A DNA stretch of 42,901 nt from Klebsormidium nitens (GCA_000708835.1 DF237642.1:1-42901), one strand, 5' to 3'. Shown: positions 23,998 through 36,049, counted from the first letter of the stretch. Notes: generated by a model not told the origin, from the letters alone. Numbers and translations are program-made.

Positions 23998-26900
23998 ATG
24001 GCAGCCACTGCGGTAGGACGTATGTGTGGACGTCCCATCTTTGACCTGAATGCAAGGTGCAAGTCAGGGACAAACAGGCCGGAGCAGGGTGCTAGAGAAT
24101 GTGTAGCGTCGGCGATCGCAAGGCCAGGCCCTCAGAGGACTGTGTTAGGGGCCTCCGTGAATATAGGTTCAGAGTCTGGAAGCTGGTTCGGCAACAGCTT
24201 GCGGCTCTCTGTCGTGGAGCGGTGCGCAGAGAAACGGCCTTCAGGTAGCCTTAGCGAAACCCTTTGCACAGCTTTCTTCCCGGGTCAGGTCAACTCTGGC
24301 TCCCTACGGTGGCGTCTGATTCTAGAATGGTCATCTCCGTTAATACATCACTTGTCTATTATGAAGATCATAGCGCTCTTTATCTCTCATAATGTGGGTG
24401 TGGTAAAGACCCAGGATTGACTGTGTGGTCATCTCTCAAAGGATCAAGAATCGCTCATGTCGATGCAGGGGTTACAGATCCAAAATGAGGGTTTTGGCTT
24501 GAGTTTCATGTTGAGTGCCCTGATGAATTTGAGAAACGTTGCACTAAGACAGTAGTTGCAAATGGATTTCAATGCAGGAATCCGAGCGAGCGGCGGAAAC
24601 TCGTTTGGAAGAAACTTTGTCGTCACAACGTTCGGTGAATCCCACGGAGGCGGCGTCGGGTGTGTGATCGATGGCGTCCCTCCAAATCTGCCCCTGACTG
24701 AAGCAGATATCCAGATTGAGCTGGACAGAAGGTATGTTAGGCAGTTTCTGTCACCTTTTCATTCTGATGTCAGTGCAAGGAGAATCTTAGTAGCGAGCTT
24801 CTCGCTGTTATGCAGCGGCACATACAGCATCGATCCTTGATCGAGTATCGTCTGATTAAGGAAGTGGTTAAATAACAAGGGGCCCCATCAAGTCACCAAT
24901 CTTAAGTGATCAAGTCTCCTTGTCTGCAAGCACGCTCTTCATACCCTACCAGCCATTGTGAACTTGATTGTGTTGAGATGGTCTGGGGGCAACCAGGAAG
25001 CAGAGGAATAATGTCATCAATGTCAATAATGTCAAACACTTTGCAGGAAGCCTGGGCAGAGCCGCATTACCACTCCGCGGAAGGAGTCTGACACGGCAGA
25101 GATTGTGTCTGGGATGTCCGATGGGGTGACTCTCGGAGTGCCGCTCACGGTCCTTGTCCGAAACAAAGATCAGCGGGGGCAGGTGAGGGTACTTGTTAGC
25201 CCCTTGCCCAACTCTGGCCCTGACAATCCCAGGGCGACGCATAACAGTGACTTCGGAATGTAACGACCTTTGTTGGTCAAAGTTGCTTGATCAGCTTCGT
25301 CATGACTTGACTCCCTCCAAACCCAGACAACACTTTCTTTGTTTAGATTGCGGTTGTGAGATCTTCCCCCATTTCGTCCAGGCCAGACCTTGAATTTCCC
25401 GTTCTTGCCAGTGTCTGAAAAGTGCTATTCTGTTCTGGCAACCATGAAGAACCAGCTCTTTCTGATCACTAGTGGTAGTGGTGGGCTCTTTCTTGGCTTC
25501 TGGGAGGCATCAAGAGGTAAACTTTGAGTCTCCTACTCATCATGTTTTGCAGGACTACACTGACATGGAAGTGAAGTACCGGCCGTCGCATGCAGATGCA
25601 ACGTACGATTTCAAATACGGCGTGCGGGCAATCCAGGTGAGGCGCAATGATGAGGTAGAGGGCAGTTAAAAGGTTTTGTCGGATTAGGAGCAGTGGAAAC
25701 TGTCCAGAGAGTAATAAAATGGAGTCTCCTCGAACAAGTCAAAATGGTTTCAGTAAACATTTATAGGGAAGTTTCTGCACGTAACATCCCTTCCTGTCCG
25801 CTTAGATGGGAGATATGGACCCTGATCCAGTACACCTAGGAGTCGCTTTCAGTAATGCTCACAGCCATTCAAGAAGAAGACAAACTCTACTTTTATTAGG
25901 ATCATGAAAGGAGAAGGTGGCACCACTGTGGCTCTAAAAGTCTGTCTTTCTGAGGCTCCAGATTTCTTAAGCATCTGGCCACTATGAAAGCGAATTCCCT
26001 GCATTGCAACAGTTTTTCCAGCTTTGGATCGTGTTTCGCCCCTCGTCCAACGACTCTGTCAAACATTGATCTTTATGTTGACCACGAAGGAAAATAAATT
26101 GCAGGATCCATCAATTCTTGTTATCCATTGCCTGCCTCACATTCTTCATGTTATCATCGTTGCAGGGTGGCGGCCGGTCCTCAGCCAGGGAGACCATCGG
26201 CCGCGTTGCTGCGGGAGCGATTGCTAAGAAGCTGCTGCGCCAGATTGCAGGGACGGAGGTGCTGGCGTTTGTGTCGCAAGTGCACAACGAAGTGCTGGAG
26301 GAGGGGACGGTGAACTTCAACACACTCACAATGGACCAGGTGGGGACGTTTTGCATTACTCACTGATTTGATCAGGCTGCAGTTGGGGATCTTGAAGAAT
26401 GTGTCAGACAGCTTCGAGCTTGTTCAAAACGGGGCTTTTTAGATCTAGATGTCAGGAGGGTATACAGGTCAGCCACATCTTGTCGACGATCATAAAACAG
26501 GGTCGGGGAGCTTCGATCCGCAGGGCTCGGATGGGGATCTGAGCCTCAATTCTCTGTTCTTAATCCAGGACGGTTTGGTATTAAGCTGTCTCTGGACCAG
26601 AGTCCCTTCCTATGCCGTTCAGATTCGCGGCTACTGTTTTAAGGTTTTCTTTGAATTCAAAAACGGCGTTGAATCAGGAGCATTGCCAACAAACAAGCGT
26701 GTAAGCCCTCAGTCGTTCCCCCACCTCCACTGCAGATCGAGAGCAACATCGTGCGGTGTCCAGAACCCGAGGCAGCAGAGCGGATGATCAAAGCCATCGA
26801 TGCGGTCAGGACGAGGGGAGACTCGTGTGGAGGTGTGGTGACGTGCATCGCAAGGGGTGTTCCGAAGGTGAGCACCTTTCGTGGAAGGGGAATGCGTTCG

Positions 26901-29083
26901 CCCCGAAGTCTGATTTCAAGCAAAGGAAGCTGGTAGTGTGGTTGAGGGCGGGTCATATGCATCACAAGAAGAAAGAGACCCCTCCTCTGCCGCCCTCCGA
27001 TCCATTGGAAACGCACCGAACGCATCTTTCTGCTCGTACTGGGTAACAGGAGTACCTAAGTCCGTGGCAATCGTGAAATTTTTTATTTTTGGACTGGTCT
27101 GTAACGATTCTGACGACTCTTCTGCAGAGTTCAGTCATCAGTCCGCCCGCCTTGCTGGCCTGGCAAAATGTATTGCCTCACACGGAAGATACCATATCGA
27201 CTCTAAAGCTCCATCAGTCAACCTCCTTTGACTTCGCACCGGAAACTTTCAGCTCGCGCATCCTTGACGTGCAAATATTTAAAAGCTCGCAGGCAACACA
27301 CAACTTCTCCACCTATGCCTGACCCCGGTGTCAATCGATTTATGCATTGCATACAGGGCCTTTAGTCACTCGTTTTCAAGAGAAGGTGCTTGCGTTTAAG
27401 ACCCACGCTTTGATTCCTCGGCCCCATCCCATCTCTGACTGGTTCTCGTGTTCCTCATAGGGCCTCGGCTCGCCCGCTTTCAACTGGATATGCTCGCAGT
27501 CAAGGCGAACGCTTTGGTCTCTATGCCCCATCCCGCATCCGACTGATTTCTGTGTTTTCCACAGGGCCTCGGGTCGCCCGTCTTCACGCAGTCAAGGCGT
27601 ACGCTTTGACCCCTACACCCCATCCCGCTTCTGACTGGTTCTCGTGTTCCCCACACAGGGCCTCGGGTCGCCCGTTTTCAACAAGCTGGAGGCGGAGCTG
27701 GGGCGCGCCTGCCTGTCCCTCCCGGCGACCAAGGGCTTCGAGATCGGGAGCGGCTTCGAGGGCGCCAAGATGACCGGTAGCGAGCACAACGACGAGTTCT
27801 ACCGGGCGGAGGACGGGGAAATCCGGACGCGGACCAACCGGTCGGGCGGCGTCCAGGGCGGCATCAGCAACGGGGAGGTCATCTACGTCAAGGTCGCCTT
27901 CAAGCCGACGTCAACCATTACGGTGAGCGGTTTACGACGTCCTTTTCGGGCGTGCTCGCAGAACGGGGACGAGGAGAAACAGTTGTTGCAGGATTGGGGT
28001 TGGGCGGTTTCAGTATCAAAAGAATGTGCTGCCATCGCAGTGTTCTTAGCCCTTGATGCGTTATTTGTGCCTCGGTATCCGCTAGGCGCAAGCTGTGGCA
28101 GGAATTTATTTCAATCATCAGATCGAAATCCTCGAGACCGTCCCACGGTTGGAACCAGCTCAAAGAAAAGCCGAGCATTACGCAAACACCTTTCCAACAG
28201 TGTCCCCGGCCCCGATCCTGCGAAGACTGCTTTTCCTTGTCGTTGCTCTGTCAAAGAAGGTCTTCTCAGGAGGAGGAGCGGAATGCTTTGAAGTTGCTTT
28301 CAAGCGGACAATAGCCGTCACGGTGGACATTTGGCGAGGAATATAAGAGAATCTTCAGGGGCGGCAGGGTGCGTCAAACTCGGACGTCGAAGTCATCTGC
28401 CTGTTGCAAATGAAGACGGATATGTTGCTCGAGGTCGAGAGACGTAGCAAAATGAATGTCAAGCAGAACCGATCTCTAAACAGCGCTCTCTGCCTGCCTT
28501 TACAGACGAAGCAGAAGACAGTCACTCGTGAAGGAGAGGATACAGAGCTGCGGGCCAAGGGCCGCCACGATCCGTGCGTTGTTCCTAGAGGTGCGTTTGC
28601 TGCTTGTCCAATTTTCGTTTTGTCGCGTGCGCTTCAGCATTTTGTTAAAGCTCTGGTCAGACTGACCGACCAAGTCTTCGATAGTCATGTTCTCTGTATT
28701 GCTCCTTCATGATATTGTGTGAATTTCACGAAAGCCTGATCAGGTCGACCGACCATCCTTTTGAATGTGTGGATTAGTTCCTTACTGTTGTTATCAGCTC
28801 TCTTCTGGGTCAGAGGAAATCTAAAGCACGGAGCTGAACAAGTGCTAGGTTGCCACGTGGTAACGTTTTGGCACACCGCTTCCAAGTCATTGACGCTTTA
28901 ATGGTCCTTGCAGCTGTTCCTATGGTAGAGGCGATGGTGGCTCTAGTGCTCGTAGACCAGCTGATGGCACAGTTCGCGCAGTGCCAGATTCTTCCTCAAG
29001 CGAAGAGCAAGCCGCTCATTCTTGAGAGCATGGAAAGGCAGACTGAAGCAGTGGAGGCTGCTTCTTTAAGACCACATGTGTAA
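23998..29083 (+). CDS. chorismate synthase, plastid-targeted (9 exons, 481 aa)
   Basis: Exons: 23998-24244, 24578-24731, 25047-25182, 25553-25636, 26166-26339, 26736-26867, 27659-27922, 28506-28590 and 28914-29083. All are GT-AG and in phase, stop TAA. The enzyme (EC 4.2.3.5) converts EPSP to chorismate with reduced FMN, the last shikimate-pathway step, in the plastid stroma. Signatures: [14 protein letters not shown] (GESHG at residues 102-106), [28 protein letters not shown] (208 onward), [45 protein letters not shown] and [17 protein letters not shown]. The catalytic core is complete. Residues 1-82 are a basic, Ser/Ala/Arg-rich leader starting [12 protein letters not shown], fitting a transit peptide. 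The junction from exon 1 (donor GTAGCC) to exon 2 is the least certain because it rests on phase and context. It is divergent from the LPA3-like gene. Confidence 0.93.
27350..27690 (+). repeat. roughly 100-bp tandem array (4 copies) across the acceptor of chorismate synthase exon 7
   Basis: The motif AG then GGCCTCGGGTCGCCCG (acceptor plus exon start, coding GLGSP) occurs with exon-like starts at 27357, 27461, 27565 and 27659 (spacings 104, 104, 94). Each of the last three units also carries a branch-point-like CTGAC or CGACT followed by TGGTTCTCGTGTTCC or a close variant. Only the copy at 27659 leads into the full 264-nt exon. The others run into stop codons. The first copy (27357) is the most diverged. 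Confidence 0.9.
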
Positions 29084-30170
29084 ATCTGACACTTACTAAT
29101 TGGCTCATTGGCAACACCGTCTGCACCAACCTCCACATTGTGAGACGTGCGATTGTGGCCGCCAGGGCGGCCCGGCCACATGAAGCACTTATGGGACTAT
29201 TCTTATCGGATTCCTGTCTTCAATGGACCGATTGGGTATCCTGGCGCAAGTATGTTCGAATCGTTTCAAAATGCGTATGCCATGCCAGATTTATGAGGCC
29301 CTTGATTTGTGATTTCGTGAAATCCGTATTGCCCATATCTCGATCGGAGGAGATAGCTGCAATGTCTGCCTCAGGCCCGTGTGATCCACGCATGCTGCAT
29401 GACGATACGATATCTCGGACGCGCGCGGCCTGCTGCACATGAGCAGCTATGCAAACTCCTTTTTGCACGTTATGACCATAGCGTAACTCTTGACGGTTTT
29501 CGCGTGCAATCTTGAGTGTGCAGTTGAAGAAGTTGCATTGCTTCGTGACGGATCGACTGTAGCTTGCATTAATGAGCATTGCTATATATGGCATCCTCAA
29601 AATGGCAACCCGCGGGCAACTTCAGGGTATGTAAATATCCGAAGCAATGCCATTAGGTTCACCGTTTGATTTCTTGCCCCAATACCTTGAAGCGTGTGAA
29701 TTTGTCGCGCGGCTTAGCGTGGTGAGCAGAATTAGAGTGATGGCACATGCCTCAGATAGAATCTTCTGATGACGCTGGATTTGTGGATGCGTTCGATCCT
29801 TCTACAGAAGCGCTCTGGCGCGAGCGTACCAACTTGAACCCCTGACTCAACGGCTGTCAAAGTGGAAGAGCATGATAGAGTGCCATCAGGACGGTGCATT
29901 TTATCGCGCACCGCCCATTGATATCCATAGGTTATGTCATGTTGACCAGCGCGCAACTTCTGGTCACATTAAGGTTGGATTTGCATAGTGTCAAGGCCTA
30001 TGACGATCCCGTGTACTCGTGCCACCGTACACAGAGAGACCAAGCCACGACATGATTGACGTGACGTTGACGTGACCCGATTTGCGTTTTGAAGACTCGA
30101 GGAGCTACAGAATATAGTACTTAGTACCGGCCCTTTGCATGCTGCGCCAGCAATTGCAGGCTTCATTCTC
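29084..30170. other. intergenic stretch after chorismate synthase
   Basis: No splice-consistent exon was recognised on either strand. It should contain the 3' untranslated region of chorismate synthase and, if the minus-strand call that follows is right, that gene's 3' end. Open frames up to 126 codons (29220-29600 minus) lack family features. Confidence 0.4.
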
Positions 30171-30712
30171 TTAAGGAGCATTCGCGTAGCGCTTCTCATC
30201 GACCTTCCAGGCGGCAGACCGGGCCACCTCTTGGTTGCCGGGAAGCAGGCTCACTTCAGCAGCGCCAAGCTCCTGCGGGATGCTTTAGGGACAGACAGAT
30301 AGACACTATAAAATTGCGCTAGGTCATGTCATTAGTTGAGTGAAGAGGATCAATCTGCGTCCTAGAATCGAGGTAATCTGGAATTGTTCGTGAGAAGATA
30401 AAGTTGATAGAATCGAGTGGATCAGCCAGAGGAATCAAACCAGGCTGTCCCAAAAGTACTTCAAGTGCACTTTGGTCTCCTTCGAAACGTCATAAGAAAC
30501 TTCAAGTGCCTGCCAGCAAGCGGGGTGGAACGATGAGGAGCAAGGTGAGTTGAGCGGCGAGGTTTCCAGTGCCTGCTAAATCCATCACGGCAGAGCACCC
30601 TCTTGGTACTCAGGTTGAGCAACTTTGAGGATTGTAGCCAAGTAGGAATGGCCGACTCACAAGATGATTTCGCTTGCTTTTGCTCACGTGCTGACAAACG
30701 CGCGCTCCAGCT
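30171..30712 (-). CDS. 3' exons of an unrecognised minus-strand gene (partial model)
   Basis: Three small exons join in phase on the minus strand. They are 30712-30661 (ends VSKSKRNHL, donor GTGAGT), 30509-30441 (ALEVSYDVSKETKVHLKYFW then DSL; donor GTTTGA, weak) and 30272-30171 (ELGAAEVSLLPGNQEVARSA, then a tail ending RYANAP and TAA). The last exon has a good acceptor (TCCCGCAG). The peptides read like real protein, mixed charged and hydrophobic, but I recognise no family. The 5' end is not resolved: further exons would have to lie among the weak upstream exons of the plus-strand gene, so one of the two models is wrong there. Alternatively these open frames are fortuitous. Confidence 0.35.
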
Positions 30713-31147
30713 CTAGGAAGACACACTTTTAAACTACCTGCTCAATAAGATCAGGAGACTTATGTATAAGTAGATGTCATGCAAGTTCTACCGCCTGAGA
30801 AATAGGACCATATGTTCTTCGAACTTGGTGAGAGGGCTTATGGTTTGATTCTTTTAACCAGCATTTTTGAGGAAGAGTTGCTTTTAGTGTCAGAGTGTCC
30901 TGTCCACATTTCCAGCTTCCCAAAGACAGTCTCTTTCTATGTCATGACTTGAGGAGGAATCCTTGCCTCCGTCAATCCCAGGTATGTCTTTCATAGAGAC
31001 AGCATATACAGATAATATTTACTGCTTTCGTATGAACAAAAGATTCAAAGTTCCACCTGTATGACGCTCGTACCAACAGCAAAAGTGCTAGCAATCTGCT
31101 GAGCAAGCTTCATGCTCCATCGTGGTATTTTGGCTTCTTCCATGCAG

Positions 31148-33880
31148 AAAGAATCAAGGACTGGTGCGGAAGACTTGTCGGCCAGATATCTTATGAAGCT
31201 ATCATCTGTCCTGATGCGCCCAACCGTAATCTATGAGTTGAGAAGATTGGTGGAAGAAATCAAGGGCAGCCCGCTACATGGCGGCACCGGAGAGGATCAG
31301 TGGCAGAGACTGCAAATGCACCCCAGTCAGGCATACAAGCAGGCAAGTGCCAATCTCCGCGGCTTGTAGGCTATTGACATCTCCTGACGTCAGCTTGCTA
31401 GCTGCCTCTTGGCCAAGTATCGTGGTCCGTGCGCAATCTTTTTCTCGGGTTTTTCATGCTCGCCTGAAAGCTGCCAAACAAGGTACACTCCAATGTTTAT
31501 GACAGATGCTGAGTAGAGATATAGCTAGCCTCTGGAGTGTGAGATTTCTGCAGTAGTAAGTATAAGAACCTTTTCAGAGCTTCTATATCGGTCGGGTCAT
31601 TGGATCGCCAATGAGATGCGAAGTAACATGCATCAAGAATAATGAACCTCTTCTTTTTCTTTCCGTTCTTCATTTCGTGCTTTCATCTCCGTTGCTCATG
31701 CGCAGCTTTGAGGTTCTCCGAATTGACCAGGTCTTCTGTTTCATCTTTAAGCACAAGAGCTGGGCTAATCTACTGGTCGCAGTCCCTCAACCTCACCTGC
31801 TCGGTCCATTCTGCTTTCGATCCACTCCAAAGAAGTCTTCCTGTATTTGCAGGTGTTGGAACTGACAGCGAACAAGGAAGTGGTGAGAGAGCTGTTCGAG
31901 CTGCTCATCGAAGAAGCCGACACTCTAGACTCCCTTCCAGGAATCGTCGGCTGCTTGGAGCGGCTATACAGTATTCCACCATTCTCCAGACAGGTACACC
32001 TGATTTCTTCAAATTGTACTGCGTCTTGAGGTTGTAAACAAAGTGTTAGAGGACTATAAGTAACGATGTTGCTTTCAAACTCTCCTCTCACAAAATTACC
32101 GTCCCTCGATCTTGTCAACTGCTTCGACGAAACATCAGAAATCTGTTCATAAGATTCTGCAAGACAGCACGCTCCTCGGAATAACGAACTTCTACCAACC
32201 GCAAAGCCAAACGCGTCAGAGGTTTCGGTGCTGATCGCTGCAACTCAGAGGAAGTCGAAAATGAAGATTGAAGGTTCGCGTACGGCGTCATGCCCGACAC
32301 AGGAGCCGTGTCCTGTTGTGCTTTCTGTGATATCCACAACAAATACTTTATGAACACCTTGTGCCCCACTTGTCCATTCTGCCACAGCTTCTCTTGGTTC
32401 TTTGCAGTTCGACGCGTCGGACCTCGCCCCCTTGGTAGCTGAGTTCTTCGAAGACGTGTTTCCGCTGAAGGCCTCTCAGTTCCTCTATGGTGGTACCCCC
32501 CCCGAGAACGACTTCGCAGCAGACCAAAAGCATCGCGCATGGCAACTTTTCCTGTCGCAAACCTTCGATCTCACCAGCCACCTCTTCCGGCACACGCCCG
32601 ACTTCACAACCGAAGCCCTGCACAGCGGGCTGCTCTCCGCCCTCATCAAGTTCATCCCGTTCCGCGATACCGAGCCCTCTTCCGAGATCAAAGATACTCT
32701 TAGCCTCGTACTTTCCATTCTCCTGGTTCAAAACATCTGCAAAGCCGTCGCCGGGTTCTTCCGGGGCGATGCTCCGACCAGAGAATGGGCGTCCGAACAA
32801 GTCGGATCAGCGGAGTGGGCGTCCTGGATCGCGGACGTCCTCAGCTTCTTGCGGCGCGCGGCCGCGGCGGTACACGCGCCGGAGGCAGGGTTTTACTTGT
32901 CGGCCCTCATGGCACTGGTGCACGTCGTTTCCCTCCTCGCACAGGAATCTGTCGGCACAGAGATTTTCACGCCCGCGGTTGTGGCGCACGTTTCCGACGG
33001 TGTGAACGCGCTCTTCGAGGTGGACGTGGCACACCTCGAGGCGTTCAGAAGGATCTGGCATAGCACAGAGTACCGCCTGAAGCATCTCAACTCTCCGACG
33101 GAAACGGAAAACCGTCAGAAAGAGCAGAACCTCGAAGAAAAGAGCCGCGTAGCTTTTCAAGAGGCCATGGACCTGCTGACGAAGCTGAACGCCGGGGCGG
33201 GGGATGCGGAAAGTCTTGGAACTCTCATCACCAACAAGCTGCACGCTCTCATTCTCTCGGAGCTGGCCTTCGCTCAAGTTGACAAGTACAAGCGCGTCAT
33301 TGCGGAGGGAGCCCCGGACGTCATGATGCGCGTGCTGGAGCGCGGCGCGGCCGCGCTGCCGCGCGGCCAGTTGACGACCCAAGCCAGGATGGCTCTGAAC
33401 GTTCTCATGGTCATGATAGGTTGCGGCGGGCCCGCGGACCTGCGCGGCCGCGTCGCGCAATATGACATGCCGTACGCGGAGGGTTTGGAAGAGATCGGCC
33501 CGCGGCTCTTGGCGTGGGCGGCAAGCGACTACGGGGCGCTTGACCGGTACGACCGGGAGAACCTGACGCAGTGTCTGTTCGCGGCGTTTGAGACGGTCCC
33601 CGGGCGGAAGTACCGGCACCGGTACGCACTGGTGGAGCTGGCGGTCCGGACCATCGAGGAGGACGAGGTGCACGGGGGAAGCGTCACCGGGAAGGCCTGG
33701 AACGGCCTCGCGTCGCTCGCGCTCTTCCTCCCGGAGTTTTCCCCCGCTCTCGTTGCAAGATTCGAGGCGTTCGATGCGCTGCCAGAGGAGGAGCGGCTGG
33801 CAGTTGGCGCGACCTTACGTTTCCACCCAACCCAGCCCCGGTCTCTGACCGGCTACCCGGATATCGGCCTTTCGGCATAG
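31148..33880 (+). CDS. unrecognised alpha-helical protein with a 490-codon terminal exon (5' end uncertain)
   Basis: Well-supported exons: 31853-31993 (VLELTANKEVVRELFELLIE, ending SIPPFSRQ) and 32408-33880, which runs 490 codons to TAG. Exon 31148-31342 (ends MHPSQAYKQ) joins them in phase if a GC donor (CAG/GCAAGT) is used. Two possible earlier exons, 30916-30981 and 30774-30827 (starting ATG), are also in phase but weak. The protein is rich in amphipathic helices and Leu/Ala. A charged stretch lies around ENRQKEQNLEEKSRV, and there are no membrane segments, signal or motif I can name. The helix pattern would suit an ARM/HEAT-like scaffold, but that is a guess. The last exon is far longer and more GC-rich than others in the window; GC-rich codon use also creates antisense open frames up to 288 codons. 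Confidence 0.7.
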
Positions 33881-33954
33881 CCTATGCGCCATCAGGGACC
33901 CAAAACGTTACCGTACTCCATCTAGGCCGTTACCACTCCGTCCGATTCACTGCA

Positions 33955-33981
33955 CTACACACACACACACACACACACACA
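33955..33981. repeat. (AC)n microsatellite
   Basis: About 12-13 uninterrupted AC dinucleotides begin about 75 nt beyond the stop codon of the upstream gene, probably in its 3' untranslated region or just outside it. Confidence 0.95.
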
Positions 33982-35179
33982 GCAACTTAGCGTGCAGTCT
34001 CCTCAGTCTTGCACGATCCCTTGAAGTTGGTTGCCAGGCTTCAGCAAGCTGGCGATCAGCGTGACCCATGTGGGACACAAGCATGCACGTGTCATCCAAT
34101 GAGTGAAGGGTGACTAGCACGGGGGGGATCGAAACGAAGAGAGCGCTGCATCATAGTGAAGCCGCCTGCGTCGGATGCTGATGCTGCACCATGACCAGGT
34201 AAGCTGCTCGGGCGCATGCCTCTGAGTGTGTGCGGGGTCATGCAATGTGCCGCTGCTGCTGTTGTTCACAGAGTCCAAACTGTCCAATGCGTTTGGAATG
34301 AGCCAGGGGTTCCGTCCTCAGGCTTGCAATTGGCTTTGCTGGGGTGTTTTCTGTGTTTCTTGTGAAACAATCGAATCACTCAGCAACACATCAGAATTCA
34401 GCCTGCTCGACAGTGCCAATCATTGTTAGCTTCCGGTTGACACCTTTGGGTAAGGTAGATGTTTTCAAGGCCTGACAGGTGCTGCAGGCATGAGTGTCAA
34501 TCGATTGAAAATGAGCTGGAAATCGAGTCCAGCACCAAAGCTGCCAGACTTGCGGCAATTCTGTTATGAGGTGATGGGCTTAAACGCATGGCCCCTCAAA
34601 TGGCTTTGAGACTGCCAGTCTTGCCTCCATGCTCGAGTATACTCCAGTCAACTTGGGTGCGTAGCTAGGGCTGCAAGACTTGAGTGTGTTTCTGGGTGCG
34701 CTGTGTTGAAACTGGGACGCCAAACACATAGCGGTGTTGCTGAGCTGGTGCACTGGTAGAGGTTGCCTAATAGTCCGAAGGCAACCTCCCTCCGGTTTTG
34801 CAGGTGCGCGCAAAGCTGGTGCCCACCTTGAACCATCATGGCAAGGAGCCGGCTTTGTGGCCGTAGCAAGTCTGACCATCGCGACTGCCAGGCAGTCCGC
34901 TTTGCACGTGCTGCAGAATACAGGGAAAGGATCCATATTGGTGCTGAAAAGCAAGCAGTTATCATCGCCGCTGTCAATGCTCGGTGCCATTCTGCAGAAC
35001 CTGCCCCTCGACGTCGACGGGGGCAGCAGTCGAAGAAGGAAAAGAAGGAGAGAATTGAGAAGCCCCGTGAGGTACCGCGCCGGTGGTGCTTCACTGCTGC
35101 TGAGCAGAAGGCGAAGCGGCATGATGCTGAAGTACTGACAAGTGCCGTGGAGTGTGGTGCAGAACACGGTGAGTGAAGG
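33982..35179. other. intergenic stretch with overlapping ambiguous open frames
   Basis: Open frames overlap on both strands at 34580-35206 (minus, 208 codons) and 34734-35176 (plus, two frames up to 134 codons, including a Lys/Arg/Glu-rich segment KKEKKERIEKPREVPRR). None has a recognisable family or a clear splice partner, so I do not call a gene. The plus-strand frame beginning at 34838 is the most protein-like and may be a decayed or transposon-derived fragment. Confidence 0.35.
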
Positions 35180-35835
35180 GCAGCTCAGGGCTGTACCAGA
35201 TTTCAATGTCTTTCTTTCTAAGAACTAAGAGGCCACTTTCTGGTACAGCTCCGTCAACTATAACATCTTCGGAAACTCGGATGGGATGGGTGGGTGTCGG
35301 GTGACATCTTCGGAAACTTGGTGGAATGGTTGGGTGCCCCACAAGCAGTGGTGTACCATGCTCCAATGTCTTTCTTTCTCAGAAGTAAGAGGCCACTTTC
35401 TGGTACATCGCCGTCAACTATAACATCTTCGGGAACTTGGTGGAATGGTTAGGTGCCCCACAAGCAGTGGTGTACCACGTTCCAATGTCTTTCTTTCTAA
35501 GAAGTGAGAGGCCACTTTCTTGTACAGCACCGTCAACTATAATATCTTTGGAAACTTGGTGGAATGGTTGGGTGCCCCACAAGCAGTGGTGTACCGAGAA
35601 TCAATGTCTTTCTTTCTAAGAAGTGAGAGGCCACTTTCTGGTACAGCGCCGTCAACTATAATATCTTCGGAAACTCGGGTAGGATGGACCTCCTTACAAG
35701 CACCGGAGTACCAAGAAAACACGTGTTTCTTTTTTAGAAGTGAGAGGCCACTTTCTGGTACATCGCCATCAACTATAACATCTTCGGAAACTCGGTGGAA
35801 TGGCCGCCCCCACAAGCCGCGTCTTCCATTCTGCG
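35180..35835. repeat. 119-bp tandem array (5 copies)
   Basis: The marker GAGGCCACTTTCTGGTACA starts at 35229, 35389, 35508, 35627 and 35744, spacings 160, 119, 119 and 117 bp. The first interval carries an extra 41 bp, mostly a duplicated ACATCTTCGGAAACT segment. Each unit includes CCGTCAACTATAA, ATCTTCGGAAACT, GGTGCCCCACAAGCAGTGG and CAATGTCTTTCTTTCT. Copies differ by scattered substitutions, with the last two the most diverged. The period is not a multiple of three and no common open frame is maintained. Confidence 0.93.
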
Positions 35836-36049
35836 GCTTCAGCTGAACTATTCGCTCTAAAACCGCATGTTTGGTCTTGGGGTGTGCAGATCGATACCAA
35901 TGAACAGTATTACTTGCTGTGGGCATGTGTGGGTTGAGGCCTTGGGCCGTCATCAGACTGATTTTTGAGGGGCGCAATCAGCCTGTTCTCTAAATCGCTA
36001 TCGACCTGCTTTTAGGGACGTGATTAGGCAGACGTTGGGCACCACTTGC

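Noticed and set aside
32807-33673. 288-codon antisense open frame inside the large exon
   Set aside because: GC-rich codons on the plus strand suppress stops on the opposite strand; Arg/Gln/His-rich shadow with no domain.
34580-35206. 208-codon minus-strand frame
   Set aside because: Overlaps plus-strand frames of similar quality, no domain, no clear acceptor or donor context; left as ambiguous.
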